Source of the DNA: JAAXGX01 sp965203565
GTDB lineage: Bacteria; Acidobacteriota; Vicinamibacteria; Vicinamibacterales; UBA8438
Direction of reading: 5' to 3'
DNA: 64,000 nucleotides
Assembly (NCBI GenBank): GCA_965203565.1
Contig: OZ241896.1
Location: 2,108,001 to 2,172,000 of the forward strand
Part shown: positions 46,618 through 53,744 of the stretch, piece after piece
How positions within the stretch are numbered: the stretch's first letter is position 1
Layout of the letters: every line of letters begins with the position of its first letter
Made by a program: the position numbers and the translations under genes
Notes under the pieces: generated by a model
Told to the model about the DNA's origin: nothing
Seen by the model: only the letters and a program-made list of their open reading frames with translations
Databases searched by the model: none

Positions 46618-48165
46618 GTGTCCAAGTCGCTCTACCTGGTGGCGCCGAGGTCCGCGCCCGGCGCATTCGGCGCCGACGCGTTCGAACACTGGGGTTTTCC
46701 GCCAGTACAGGGCATCGCGGACGTGGCGCTCACCACCGTCGCCGCGCTGGCGCCGCCCGACTTCGACGTCCGGGTGTGCGACGAGGCGGTGTCGCCGATA
46801 GAGTTCGACACGGCGGCGGACTTCGTCGGCGTCACCGGAAAGATCACCCAGCGCGAGCGGATGATCCAGATCGCCGAGGAGTTTCGGCGTCGGGGCCGGA
46901 CGGTGCTGATCGGCGGTCCCTCCGCATCGCTGTCGCCCGACGCGTTCCGCGGCGCCTGCGACGTGCTGGTGCAGGGCGAGATCGAGGAGATCGCCCCCGA
47001 CCTGTTCGCGGACCTCCGGCGCGGCCGGTGGAAGGAGGAGTATCGGGGCGGGCGGCCCGACCTCGGCGCCTCTCCTGTCCCGCGATGGGACCTCTATCCG
47101 AACGATCGGGCGATTGCGGGCGCCGTCCAGACCTCGCGCGGGTGCCCGTTCGACTGCGAGTTCTGCGACGTCATCCAGTATCTCGGGCGCCGGCAGCGAC
47201 ACAAGCCGGTCGAGCGGATCCTCGACGAGCTCGACGTTCTGCACCGTTGCGGATATCGAGGCGTCTTCCTGACCGACGACAACTTCACGGTCCACCGGAA
47301 CCGGGCCAGGGAGGTGACCGCCGCCCTGCGCGACTGGAACCGGGCGCCGGGCCGGGAGCCGGTCGTCTTCACCACCCAGGCGTCGATAGAAGCGGCCCGG
47401 GACGAGGAGCTGCTGGAGTCGTGCAGCGCCGCCGGCCTGAACCACGTGTTCATCGGGATCGAGACGCCGAACCGGGCGGCGCTGCGGGAGACCCGCAAGC
47501 GCCAGAACCTGCTGGACGATCCGCTCTGCCAGGTCCGGCGCTTCCTCGCGCACGGCGTCATGGTCCGGAGCGGTATGGTGGTCGGGTTCGACGCGGACGG
47601 TCCGGACATCTTCGAACGGCAGTTCGAGTTCGCCATGGCCAGTCCGATCCCGATCTTCTCGATCGCGACGCTGGTGGCGCCGGAGGCGACGCCGCTCCAT
47701 GCGCGCATGCGGGAGAGCGGGCGGCTGATCGAGGGCCGCAGCGAGACGGCGGCCCTCCCCTGGGAGACGAACATCGTTCCGGCCCGCATGACCGGCGAGC
47801 AGATGTCGATCGGCATGCGGTGGCTGGCCAACCGGCTGTACCACCCGTCGCGGTTCGGCGACCGGGTGGTCCGTCTCGTCGAGGACGTCGTCCCGTCCGC
47901 CGCCGCGCCGGCCGGCGAAGGACCGCCCGCCCGCCGACGCCTCGACCGGACCATGGCCGCGTTGATGCAGCGGTTCCTGCGGTCCGACGCCGAGTTGAAG
48001 GAGATGGGCGTCCGGCTGGAGCGGGCGGTGCGCAGGAAGCCTTCGGCCATACGGTTCGTCCGGTCCGCATTGCGCTCTTACGTGCAGATCCGCTGCCTGT
48101 ACGACCGGGGCGGGTACTGGGACCCCGCTCTGGCCCGTCTGGACGCGCCGCCGCTCGACTGCTGA
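46618..48165 (+). CDS. B12-binding-domain radical SAM protein
   Basis: 515 residues from GTG 46618. An N-terminal cobalamin-binding Rossmann-like domain (about 1-150: VCDEAVSPIEFDTAADFVGVTG, RTVLIGGPSASL) lacks an obvious DxHxxG. The radical SAM core follows, with the cluster motif C175-PFD-C-EF-C (SRGCPFDCEFCDVIQYLGR) and FLTDDNFTVHRN. A C-terminal domain has the DUF4070 look (LPWETNIVP). The chemistry is not deducible; relatives include methylases and hopanoid enzymes. It is followed after 8 bases by the hydroxylase gene, and so probably belongs to the RiPP tailoring operon. Confidence 0.85.
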   Translation: MSKSLYLVAPRSAPGAFGADAFEHWGFPPVQGIADVALTTVAALAPPDFDVRVCDEAVSPIEFDTAADFVGVTGKITQRERMIQIAEEFRRRGRTVLIGGPSASLSPDAFRGACDVLVQGEIEEIAPDLFADLRRGRWKEEYRGGRPDLGASPVPRWDLYPNDRAIAGAVQTSRGCPFDCEFCDVIQYLGRRQRHKPVERILDELDVLHRCGYRGVFLTDDNFTVHRNRAREVTAALRDWNRAPGREPVVFTTQASIEAARDEELLESCSAAGLNHVFIGIETPNRAALRETRKRQNLLDDPLCQVRRFLAHGVMVRSGMVVGFDADGPDIFERQFEFAMASPIPIFSIATLVAPEATPLHARMRESGRLIEGRSETAALPWETNIVPARMTGEQMSIGMRWLANRLYHPSRFGDRVVRLVEDVVPSAAAPAGEGPPARRRLDRTMAALMQRFLRSDAELKEMGVRLERAVRRKPSAIRFVRSALRSYVQIRCLYDRGGYWDPALARLDAPPLDC

Positions 48166-48173
48166 CCCCGGAC

Positions 48174-48698
48174 ATGACCGACGCAACCAAGCCGGCCGCG
48201 CCGCCGTCAGGCTTCTTCGATCCGGCGGATTTTCCGTTCACCGGCGACCTGGAGCGGGCGGCGCCGGCGATCCGGGAGGAGCTCGAACGGGTCATGACGG
48301 GAAGCAGGTTCCTGCCGTGGCCGGAAACGGAGCTCTACGGCGGCCGGTGGGACGTCTTCGGACTGTACGTCGCGGGACGGAGGCTGCCTGCGAACTGCGA
48401 CCGATGCCCCGGGACGGCGGCGGCGGCCGCGCGCGTGCCGGGCCTCACCCTGGCCGGGTTCTCCCGTCTCGCGCCCGGCGCGCACATCAGGCCGCACGTG
48501 GGCGGCGACCGCGGCGTCCTGCGGTGTCATCTGGGGGTCGTCGTGCCGCCGGACTGCGCGATCCGGGTCGGCGGCGAGACGCGGCGATGGGAGGAGCGCC
48601 GCTGTCTGGTCTTCGACGACACGATCGAGCACGAAGCCTGGAACCGGTCCGACGCGGCGCGCATCGTGCTCCTGCTGGACTTCCTTCGCACGGTGTAG
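48174..48698 (+). CDS. Aspartyl/asparaginyl beta-hydroxylase-like protein 1
   Basis: 174 residues, cytoplasmic. It has the PF05118 cupin pattern: FSRLAPGAHIRPHVGGDRGVLRCHLGVVVP (iron ligand His near 103-107, the R of GDRGVLR for 2OG), then the second ligand in DDTIEHEAWN near 148-157. These enzymes hydroxylate Asp, Asn or His side chains using 2-oxoglutarate and Fe(II). Four Cys residues add to an otherwise typical core. It is zero bases from the next gene. A second copy lies at 51731. It is a candidate tailoring enzyme; all mature core segments except that of the fifth leader-like protein contain Asn. Confidence 0.8.
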   Translation: MTDATKPAAPPSGFFDPADFPFTGDLERAAPAIREELERVMTGSRFLPWPETELYGGRWDVFGLYVAGRRLPANCDRCPGTAAAAARVPGLTLAGFSRLAPGAHIRPHVGGDRGVLRCHLGVVVPPDCAIRVGGETRRWEERRCLVFDDTIEHEAWNRSDAARIVLLLDFLRTV

Positions 48699-49481
48699 AT
48701 GTTCGAGCCCCTGCACGACGCCATGAAGGCCCATGCGCTCGACGCGTGGCCGGCCGCGGCGTGCGGCGGGGTGTTCGGAAGGGGCGGCGGGGCGGTCTAC
48801 CGGCCGCTGGACGGCGTCGCCGACGCGCCGCGGGAAACGTTCCGCATCGACGCCGCGGCGGTGCGCGAGGTGGACGCGTCCCTCGGCGCGCCGGCGGCGA
48901 TCGTGATCGCCCATCCGTCGCCCGAGGGGGCGGAAGGCGGGAAGATCGACCCGCTGCTGTTCACGCCGAGCGCGGCCGAAATGCGCGCGCAACTCGATCT
49001 CGCGCTGCCGTTCGGCGTCGTGGTCTGCGACCGGGCGCAAGCGTACCGGCCGTTCTGGTTCGGCGACCAGTGCCCGATCCCGCCGCTGCTGGGCCGGCCG
49101 TTCCGGCACGGAGTGACTGACTGCTTTTCGGTCGTCCGGGATTGGTACCGCCAGGAGCGGCGGATCACGTTCGCGGAGTTCCCGCGGGACTGGAACTGGT
49201 GGATCGAGGGGCGGAGCCTGTACCTGACCGGGTTCGAGCAGGCCGGGTTCCGTCCGATAGAGGCGGCGGAGGCGCGCCCGGGCGACGGCGTGCTGTTCCG
49301 GCTGCGGTCCAGAACGCCGAACCATGCGGGCATGCTGGTGGACGGCGGCTGGATGCTCCACCATCCGGGGTCGCTCAGGCCGTACGATTTCATGAGTCTC
49401 AGCCATCACGATCGGCTCGAGCGGTGGGCGCGTCATGCGACGCACTGGCTCCGGTACGAAGGGCAGCCCGCCGGACGGTGA
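48699..49481 (+). CDS. JAMM-like/NlpC-P60 protein resembling phage tail protein K
   Basis: 260 residues with two domains. Residues 1-115 are a JAMM-like domain, with ACGGVFGRGG, AAIVIAHPSPEG (where a JAMM enzyme has HSHP) and FTPSAAEMRAQ; the glutamate, first His and Asp are lost, so it is probably inactive. Residues 116-250 are NlpC/P60, with catalytic C142 in HGVTDCFSVVRDWY and the His of NHAGMLVDGG near 209, as in the lambda K-like tail assembly peptidases. Here it lies in the RiPP locus, not in a prophage. It may process a peptide or the cell wall. It starts directly after the hydroxylase stop. Confidence 0.78.
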   Translation: MFEPLHDAMKAHALDAWPAAACGGVFGRGGGAVYRPLDGVADAPRETFRIDAAAVREVDASLGAPAAIVIAHPSPEGAEGGKIDPLLFTPSAAEMRAQLDLALPFGVVVCDRAQAYRPFWFGDQCPIPPLLGRPFRHGVTDCFSVVRDWYRQERRITFAEFPRDWNWWIEGRSLYLTGFEQAGFRPIEAAEARPGDGVLFRLRSRTPNHAGMLVDGGWMLHHPGSLRPYDFMSLSHHDRLERWARHATHWLRYEGQPAGR

Positions 49482-49580
49482 CCCGCATACCGGCGCCGCT
49501 GCGGCCGTCCCGGCGGCGCCGTTCGCGCAGGTCGCCCGTCATGGCGCGTTTCCGGCCGTGGACGGCCGCTTTTCCATAGG

Positions 49581-50564
49581 ATGACCCTTTCGGCGACGGC
49601 GGCTTCGGACGCCCTGGCGGCTCGGCTGCTCGCCTGTCTGCGCGGCGCGCTCGGCGACGACCGGATCGGTTACGCGGACCCGCCGACTCGGATGCAGGGA
49701 GGGGCGGCCGCCGACGTCTGGCGTTTCAGATTGGCGGGCGCGCCGGCCGGCCTCGATCGCCCGCTGGTGTTGCGCCGGCTCCCCCGGGGGTACGGCGCCG
49801 CCCGGGTCGTCAAGGAGCGCATGGTGCAGAACGCCTTGGCGAGCCAAGGCTATCCGGCGCCCCGCGTCCATCTGACGTGCGCCGACCCGTCGATCCTCGG
49901 CGGCGCATTCCTCGTCCTGGACCTCCTGCCCGGCGGCCACCTGCTGCGCGCGCGGGCCGGGGCGCCCGAGATGCTGGGGAAGGCCCATGCCGCGCTGCAC
50001 GGCCTCGACGCCGCACCGGTGGCGCGCGCCCTCGGGCGGCGCAGCGCGAAGCCTTCGGCGTCCAGGACCGTACAGGGTTCGCCGGCGCTGCGGACCATGG
50101 CGATCCGGCATCCCCGTTTGCGGTCCGTCGTCGACTGGCTGGCCGCGAGCCGCCCGGCGGAGCCGGAGTCGCTCGCGGTCTGCCACGGCGACTTCCATCC
50201 GCTCAACGTCCTGGTCGAGGACGGCCGCGTCACCGGCGTGCTCGACTGGTCGAACTGCACGGTCGAAGATCCCGCGGCCGACGTGGCGTGCACGATGCTG
50301 CTGATCGCCGTGCCCGGCCGGCGCCTGCTCGCGCCGCAGGCGTCCGGATCGGAAGCGGCGTGGGCGGCGTCGCGGTACCTGGACGCCTATCGCGCCCGGC
50401 GGGCGCTCGACGTCGGCCGACTCGACCATTACCGGGTCCGGCGAGCAGTCATCGGCTTGGCCGACGGCGCCGACGGCCTGCCGCTCTGGCGCCGGCCGGC
50501 GATCGTGCGGGGACTGGAGGACGAGATTCGCCGCTCGACCGGGATCGCGCTCACCGGGCCGTAG
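49581..50564 (+). CDS. APH-family phosphotransferase
   Basis: 327 residues with a kinase fold of the aminoglycoside phosphotransferase/choline kinase group: a Gly-rich MQGGAAADVWRF near 34-45, LVLRRLP for the ATP Lys/Arg position, the catalytic loop AVCHGDFHPLNVLVEDG near 199-215 and the metal-binding VLDWSNC near 221-227. The phosphate acceptor is unknown. It lies between the tailoring genes and the first precursor. Immunity by drug phosphorylation is possible but unsupported. The stop codon is followed at once by a solo CAGCCCGTGGTGGAA, the end of the dispersed element. Confidence 0.82.
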   Translation: MTLSATAASDALAARLLACLRGALGDDRIGYADPPTRMQGGAAADVWRFRLAGAPAGLDRPLVLRRLPRGYGAARVVKERMVQNALASQGYPAPRVHLTCADPSILGGAFLVLDLLPGGHLLRARAGAPEMLGKAHAALHGLDAAPVARALGRRSAKPSASRTVQGSPALRTMAIRHPRLRSVVDWLAASRPAEPESLAVCHGDFHPLNVLVEDGRVTGVLDWSNCTVEDPAADVACTMLLIAVPGRRLLAPQASGSEAAWAASRYLDAYRARRALDVGRLDHYRVRRAVIGLADGADGLPLWRRPAIVRGLEDEIRRSTGIALTGP

Positions 50565-50580
50565 CAGCCCGTGGTGGAAC
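50565..50580. repeat. Solo terminal sequence of the dispersed element
   Basis: CAGCCCGTGGTGGAAC directly after the APH stop equals the inverted end of the elements at 2476 and 16478. No body or second end is present. Confidence 0.55.
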
Positions 50581-50608
50581 CCTCGCGTCTCCGCCGCGGC
50601 GACAGTGC

Positions 50609-50614
50609 TATCAT
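50609..50614 (+). promoter_or_regulatory. Possible -10 box of the first precursor gene
   Basis: TATCAT at 50609-50614, followed by AAGGGGAGG near 50623-50631 and the ATG at 50638. The -35 region is poor. Confidence 0.3.
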
Positions 50615-50637
50615 GCGCGCACAAGGGGAGGATAACC

Positions 50638-50937
50638 ATGGATTTGCCGTTGTTCGTCTCGTCACGGGAACGCGCCCGGCAGTACCTGGCGCTCGCCGAC
50701 GCTTATCGGCAGGACTCCGCGTTCCGGGCGCGCGCCGACGCCGACCCGCACGCGGTGCTGGCCGAGCATGGGATCGACGTGCCGAAATGGGTGGACGTGC
50801 GGATCGTGGAAAACACGGCGGAGACGCACCACTTCATCCTTCCCCCCAACCCGAACGCCAACCTGCGGGACGAGGATCTCGCCATGGTCGCCGGCGGCAA
50901 AAGCAACGCCTGCATCTGCTTCGGATGTTGCGCTTAG
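50638..50937 (+). CDS. NHLP-family RiPP precursor P1 (Cys-rich core)
   Basis: 99 residues. The leader (1-87) has the nitrile-hydratase-alpha-like pattern: SRERARQYLALADAYRQDSA, FRARADADPHAVLAEHGIDVP, VRIVENTAETHHFILPPNPN, then DEDLAMVAGG. Cleavage after G86-G87 by the NHLM peptidase would release the core KSNACICFGCCA with four Cys residues, likely substrates for azoline formation. The ATG 50638 has AAGGGGAGG upstream; an ATG at 50605 in frame is less likely. It differs from P2-P4 in leader sequence. Confidence 0.9.
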   Translation: MDLPLFVSSRERARQYLALADAYRQDSAFRARADADPHAVLAEHGIDVPKWVDVRIVENTAETHHFILPPNPNANLRDEDLAMVAGGKSNACICFGCCA

Positions 50938-50962
50938 CCCCGCTTGGCCCGGATTGGCCCCG

Positions 50963-51664
50963 CTACCAGTACAACCAGTAGCCGGTTCGTCCGGGCAGGG
51001 CGTGGCCCTGCAGCGTCACGCGCATGTCGTCGGGCCGGATGCCGCCCGACGCGGGCGCCATCTGGTGCAGCAGCAGTCCCGAGTGGCAGATCAGCTCGCC
51101 CGCGCGGTAGGGAACGTACGTCGGAGCGCGCTCCCGGCCGATGCGCCCGCGGTCCTCCGGCCGCATGGCGTCGTGTTCCGCCCGGGTGACGTTCCACGTC
51201 CGGAGCCCTGCGCCGGCGCGCGGGAGGCGGACGGCCAGCGTGCAGGAGACCGGCCGGGAGAAGTCGACCCGCTCGTCGTCGGGCCAGTCGACGCCGGCGA
51301 ACTGGAGGTCAAAGTGGATCGAGCCGAGCGGTTGCCGGAACGCGTCGTGGGCCAGGAAGATGTGGAACCCGGGACGGGCCGCCCGCGGCGCGAACGCGGC
51401 GGGCGCTTGCAGGTGGCGTCCGACCGCGCGCAGCAGCCGGTCGTACACCCAGCCGAAGTCGCGCTCCAGCAGCGGATTGCAGGCCGCCGCCCTTTCGCGG
51501 TAGGCGTCGGTGGGGCGGGGCCCGGAATCGAGATAGCTGGCCGCCCCGAGCGTGAAGAAGGGGAGCGCCGGATGCCGCTGCGTCCAGGCCGCCCGGTTCG
51601 CCTGCACCCGATCGAGCACGCGGCCGCATTCGTCCGGCGTCAGCAGCGGGATGCGTGTGATCAT
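50963..51664 (-). CDS. 2OG-Fe(II) oxygenase-like protein
   Basis: 233 residues. The fold is indicated by the facial-triad motif H117-F-D119 in GSIHFDLQFAGVDW, a distal His in ICHSGLLLHQM (H194 or H200) and the 2OG-binding Arg near 215 in PDDMRVTLQGH. Predicted to hydroxylate or otherwise oxidise a peptide or amino acid. It is transcribed towards P1 and is divergent from the second hydroxylase gene at 51731. The start ATG 51664 lies 66 bases from it. Confidence 0.78.
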   Translation of the reverse strand: MITRIPLLTPDECGRVLDRVQANRAAWTQRHPALPFFTLGAASYLDSGPRPTDAYRERAAACNPLLERDFGWVYDRLLRAVGRHLQAPAAFAPRAARPGFHIFLAHDAFRQPLGSIHFDLQFAGVDWPDDERVDFSRPVSCTLAVRLPRAGAGLRTWNVTRAEHDAMRPEDRGRIGRERAPTYVPYRAGELICHSGLLLHQMAPASGGIRPDDMRVTLQGHALPGRTGYWLYW

Positions 51665-51730
51665 GGGGCGGGGGCCCGGTTGCGCCCCGCGCCTGCCGCG
51701 GCGGCGCGACGTGTACACTACCATCGGACG

Positions 51731-52339
51731 ATGACGGCGCGCACGCCGGGACAGCCGGAGCGTGGAACGGGTTGGCTCGATCCCGCGGACCATCCGTGGT
51801 GCGCCCGGCTCGCAGCGCGCGCCGACGATATCCGGCGCGAGCTCGATCAGGTGATCGACCGGCAGGTCTGGACGCTGTGGGGGACGCGGCGCCACACGCC
51901 GACGTTCACCCGGATGACTCCCGCCCAGCTCCGCGAGCAGGCGCGGACCGGCCGGACGCGGGTGGCGGACGGCGCCGCGCCGAGCTGGCGTCTCTTCGGC
52001 CTGTGGCTGAAGGGCGAGGGGATCGCGGCCAACCAGCGCCTCTGTCCGCGCACCGCCGCCGCCCTCGCCACCGTGCCGGATCTGGTCAACGCCGGCTTCT
52101 CCTGCCTGGAGTCCGGCTACCGGATCGAGCCTCACGTGGGCCACGATCCGACTCTCCGCCGCGCGCACCTCGGGCTCGCGATCCCGGCGGGCGATTGCGG
52201 CCTCGCCGTCGACGGCGAGACCCGCCGGTGGCGCGCCGGCCGGGTCCTGCTGTTCGACGACACCCACCTCCACGAGGCCTGGAACCATACGCCGGAGCAT
52301 CGTTTCGTCCTGATCGTGGACGTCGCGAACCGGTGTTGA
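51731..52339 (+). CDS. Aspartyl/asparaginyl beta-hydroxylase-like protein 2
   Basis: 202 residues, a distant paralogue of the gene at 48174. Shared core: FGLWLKGEGIAANQRLCPRTAAAL and GFSCLESGYRIEPHVGHDPTLRRAHLGLAIP (His near 134, Arg of TLRRAHL), LLFDDTHLHEAWNHTPEHRF with the second His near 178-180. The N-terminus is about 30 residues longer. The start ATG 51731 comes 11 bases after TACACT (51714-51719), a possible -10 of a near-leaderless transcript. It stands directly before the triple precursor array. Confidence 0.8.
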   Translation: MTARTPGQPERGTGWLDPADHPWCARLAARADDIRRELDQVIDRQVWTLWGTRRHTPTFTRMTPAQLREQARTGRTRVADGAAPSWRLFGLWLKGEGIAANQRLCPRTAAALATVPDLVNAGFSCLESGYRIEPHVGHDPTLRRAHLGLAIPAGDCGLAVDGETRRWRAGRVLLFDDTHLHEAWNHTPEHRFVLIVDVANRC

Positions 52340-52365
52340 CACCCGGCTGACGCCGCTTGTAGAGT
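52336..52365 (+). promoter_or_regulatory. Promoter of the tandem precursor array
   Basis: A perfect TTGACA (52336-52341, overlapping the hydroxylase stop), an 18-base spacer and TAGAGT (52360-52365). It would give a 5' leader of about 95 bases before the P2 ATG at 52469, which contains repeated GGGGCT and CTAACTAACTGG motifs. Confidence 0.5.
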
Positions 52366-52468
52366 GGGGCGTGAGTATTTAGGGGCTAACTAACTGGGGG
52401 CTGACTGGACGCGGGACCCCGAAGCGAGGACCTCGGAAGTCGAGCCGACGCAAGGGAGGCGCCCAAGG

Positions 52469-52819
52469 ATGACGAAGATGACGAAGATGACGGACAAGGC
52501 GACGTTGTCGTGGTCGGCCATCTCGCCGCAGGAGCGCGAGAAGTTTCGCTTGCTGCTGTCGCAGGCGTACCATGAAGACGCCGACTTCCGGTCGCGTTGC
52601 GATGCGGATCCGCGGGCGGCGCTCGCCGAGCGCGGATTCGACGCGCCGTCGTGGATCGACGTGCGCATCGTGGCGAACACGCCCGAGACGTACCACGTCG
52701 TGCTGCCGCCCGACCCGAACGCCGCGCTGTCGGACGAGGATCTCAACGCGGTGGCGGGCGGCAAGGGGATCTCGAACGCGTGTCAAATGTGCAACAGCAC
52801 CGGCGCGACGGCCGGGTGA
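52469..52819 (+). CDS. NHLP-family RiPP precursor P2
   Basis: 116 residues. A leader with NHLP hallmarks (SPQEREKFRLLLSQAYHEDA, FRSRCDADPRAALAERGFDAP, WIDVRIVANTPETYHVVLPP, SDEDLNAVAGG) and a GG site at 97-98. Core of 18 residues: KGISNACQMCNSTGATAG, with two Cys, two Ser and two Thr. The N-terminus MTKMTKMTDK is built of a 9-base repeat. First of three tandem near-copies with a period of about 386-402 bases. Ribosome-binding site GGGAGG about 10 bases upstream. Confidence 0.92.
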   Translation: MTKMTKMTDKATLSWSAISPQEREKFRLLLSQAYHEDADFRSRCDADPRAALAERGFDAPSWIDVRIVANTPETYHVVLPPDPNAALSDEDLNAVAGGKGISNACQMCNSTGATAG

Positions 52820-52843
52820 CCGCCCTCGACAGCCGATGCAAAG

Positions 52844-52857
52844 TTGCGTCGACGCAA
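52844..52857. promoter_or_regulatory. 14-base palindrome before the P3 ribosome-binding site
   Basis: TTGCGTCGACGCAA is a perfect palindrome ending one base before AAGGAGG (P3). The same sequence precedes P4 at 53230-53243. In P2 only a degenerate form is present. It could be an operator or form a short hairpin that affects translation initiation. Confidence 0.45.
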
Positions 52858-52870
52858 AGGAGGCGCAAGG

Positions 52871-53209
52871 ATGACGAAGATGACGGACAAGGCGACGTTG
52901 TCGTGGTCGACCATCTCGCCGCAGGAGCGCGAGAAGTTTCGCTTGCTGCTGTCGCAGGCGTACCATGAAGACGCCGACTTCCGGTCGCGTTGCGACGCGG
53001 ATCCGCGGGCGGCGCTCGCCGATCGCGGATTCGACGCGCCATCATGGATCGACGTGCGCATCGTGGCGAACACGCCCGAGACGCACCACGTCGTGCTGCC
53101 GCCCGACCCGAACGCCGCGCTGTCGGACGAGGATCTCAACGCGGTGGCGGGCGGCAAGGGGATCTCGAACGCGTGTCAAATGTGCAACAGCACCGGCGGG
53201 TACGTCTGA
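52871..53209 (+). CDS. NHLP-family RiPP precursor P3
   Basis: 112 residues, with a leader almost identical to P2 (A to T at WSTI, E to D at ADRG, Y to H in PETHH). The N-terminal 9-base unit occurs once fewer (MTKMTDK). The GG site is at 94-95; the core KGISNACQMCNSTGGYV differs from P2 only in its last four positions. AAAGGAGG precedes the ATG at 52871, after the palindrome at 52844. Confidence 0.92.
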   Translation: MTKMTDKATLSWSTISPQEREKFRLLLSQAYHEDADFRSRCDADPRAALADRGFDAPSWIDVRIVANTPETHHVVLPPDPNAALSDEDLNAVAGGKGISNACQMCNSTGGYV

Positions 53210-53229
53210 CGCCCGGAGCCGATGCAAAG

Positions 53230-53243
53230 TTGCGTCGACGCAA
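53230..53243. promoter_or_regulatory. 14-base palindrome before the P4 ribosome-binding site
   Basis: Second copy of TTGCGTCGACGCAA, in the same position relative to AAGGAGG and the ATG at 53257 as in P3. Confidence 0.45.
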
Positions 53244-53256
53244 AGGAGGCGCAAGG

Positions 53257-53601
53257 ATGACGAAGATGACGAAGATGACGGACAAGGCGACGTTGTCGTG
53301 GTCGACCATCTCGCCGCAGGAGCGCGAGAAGTTTCGCTTGCTGTTGTCGCAGGCGTACCATGAAGACGCCGACTTCCGGTCGCGTTGCGACGCGGACCCG
53401 CGCGCGGCGCTCGCCGAGCGCGGATTCGACGCGCCGTCGTGGATCGACGTGCGCATCGTGGCGAACACGCCCGAGACGTACCACGTCGTGCTGCCGCCCG
53501 ACCCGAACGCCGCGCTGTCGGACGAGGATCTCAACGCGGTGGCGGGCGGCAAGGGGATCTCGAACGCGTGCCGCATGTGCGCCAGCACCGGTCCCGGATA
53601 A
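53257..53601 (+). CDS. NHLP-family RiPP precursor P4
   Basis: 114 residues, leader as P2/P3 with MTKMTKMTDK again. GG site at 97-98; core KGISNACRMCASTGPG with two Cys. Compared with P2 and P3, the changes lie in the core (Q to R, N to A, and the tail), while the leader is nearly constant, as expected when one set of enzymes reads a shared leader and the cores diversify. Confidence 0.92.
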   Translation: MTKMTKMTDKATLSWSTISPQEREKFRLLLSQAYHEDADFRSRCDADPRAALAERGFDAPSWIDVRIVANTPETYHVVLPPDPNAALSDEDLNAVAGGKGISNACRMCASTGPG

Positions 53602-53744
53602 AACGGACGGCTGCGCCGGGGCTCCGCCGCCGGTGCGGGGCCGCCCGCGCCGGTCGAAAATGTGACAGAATGGTTTTGGGCGTTCCGATCGGCCGGATGA
53701 CGGCGCTGCTCGTTGAGCGCTGAAGAGAGGAAGAAGGTGCATGG

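Noticed and set aside
48699..49481. Prophage remnant around the tail-K-like gene
   Set aside because: No other phage structural, lysis or integrase gene lies within 10 kb, and the gene is coupled to the hydroxylase gene without a gap.
52343..52468. A riboswitch or leader peptide in the 5' region of the precursor array
   Set aside because: Short repeats (GGGGCT, CTAACTAACTGG) are present, but I find no convincing riboswitch fold or leader ORF with its own ribosome-binding site.
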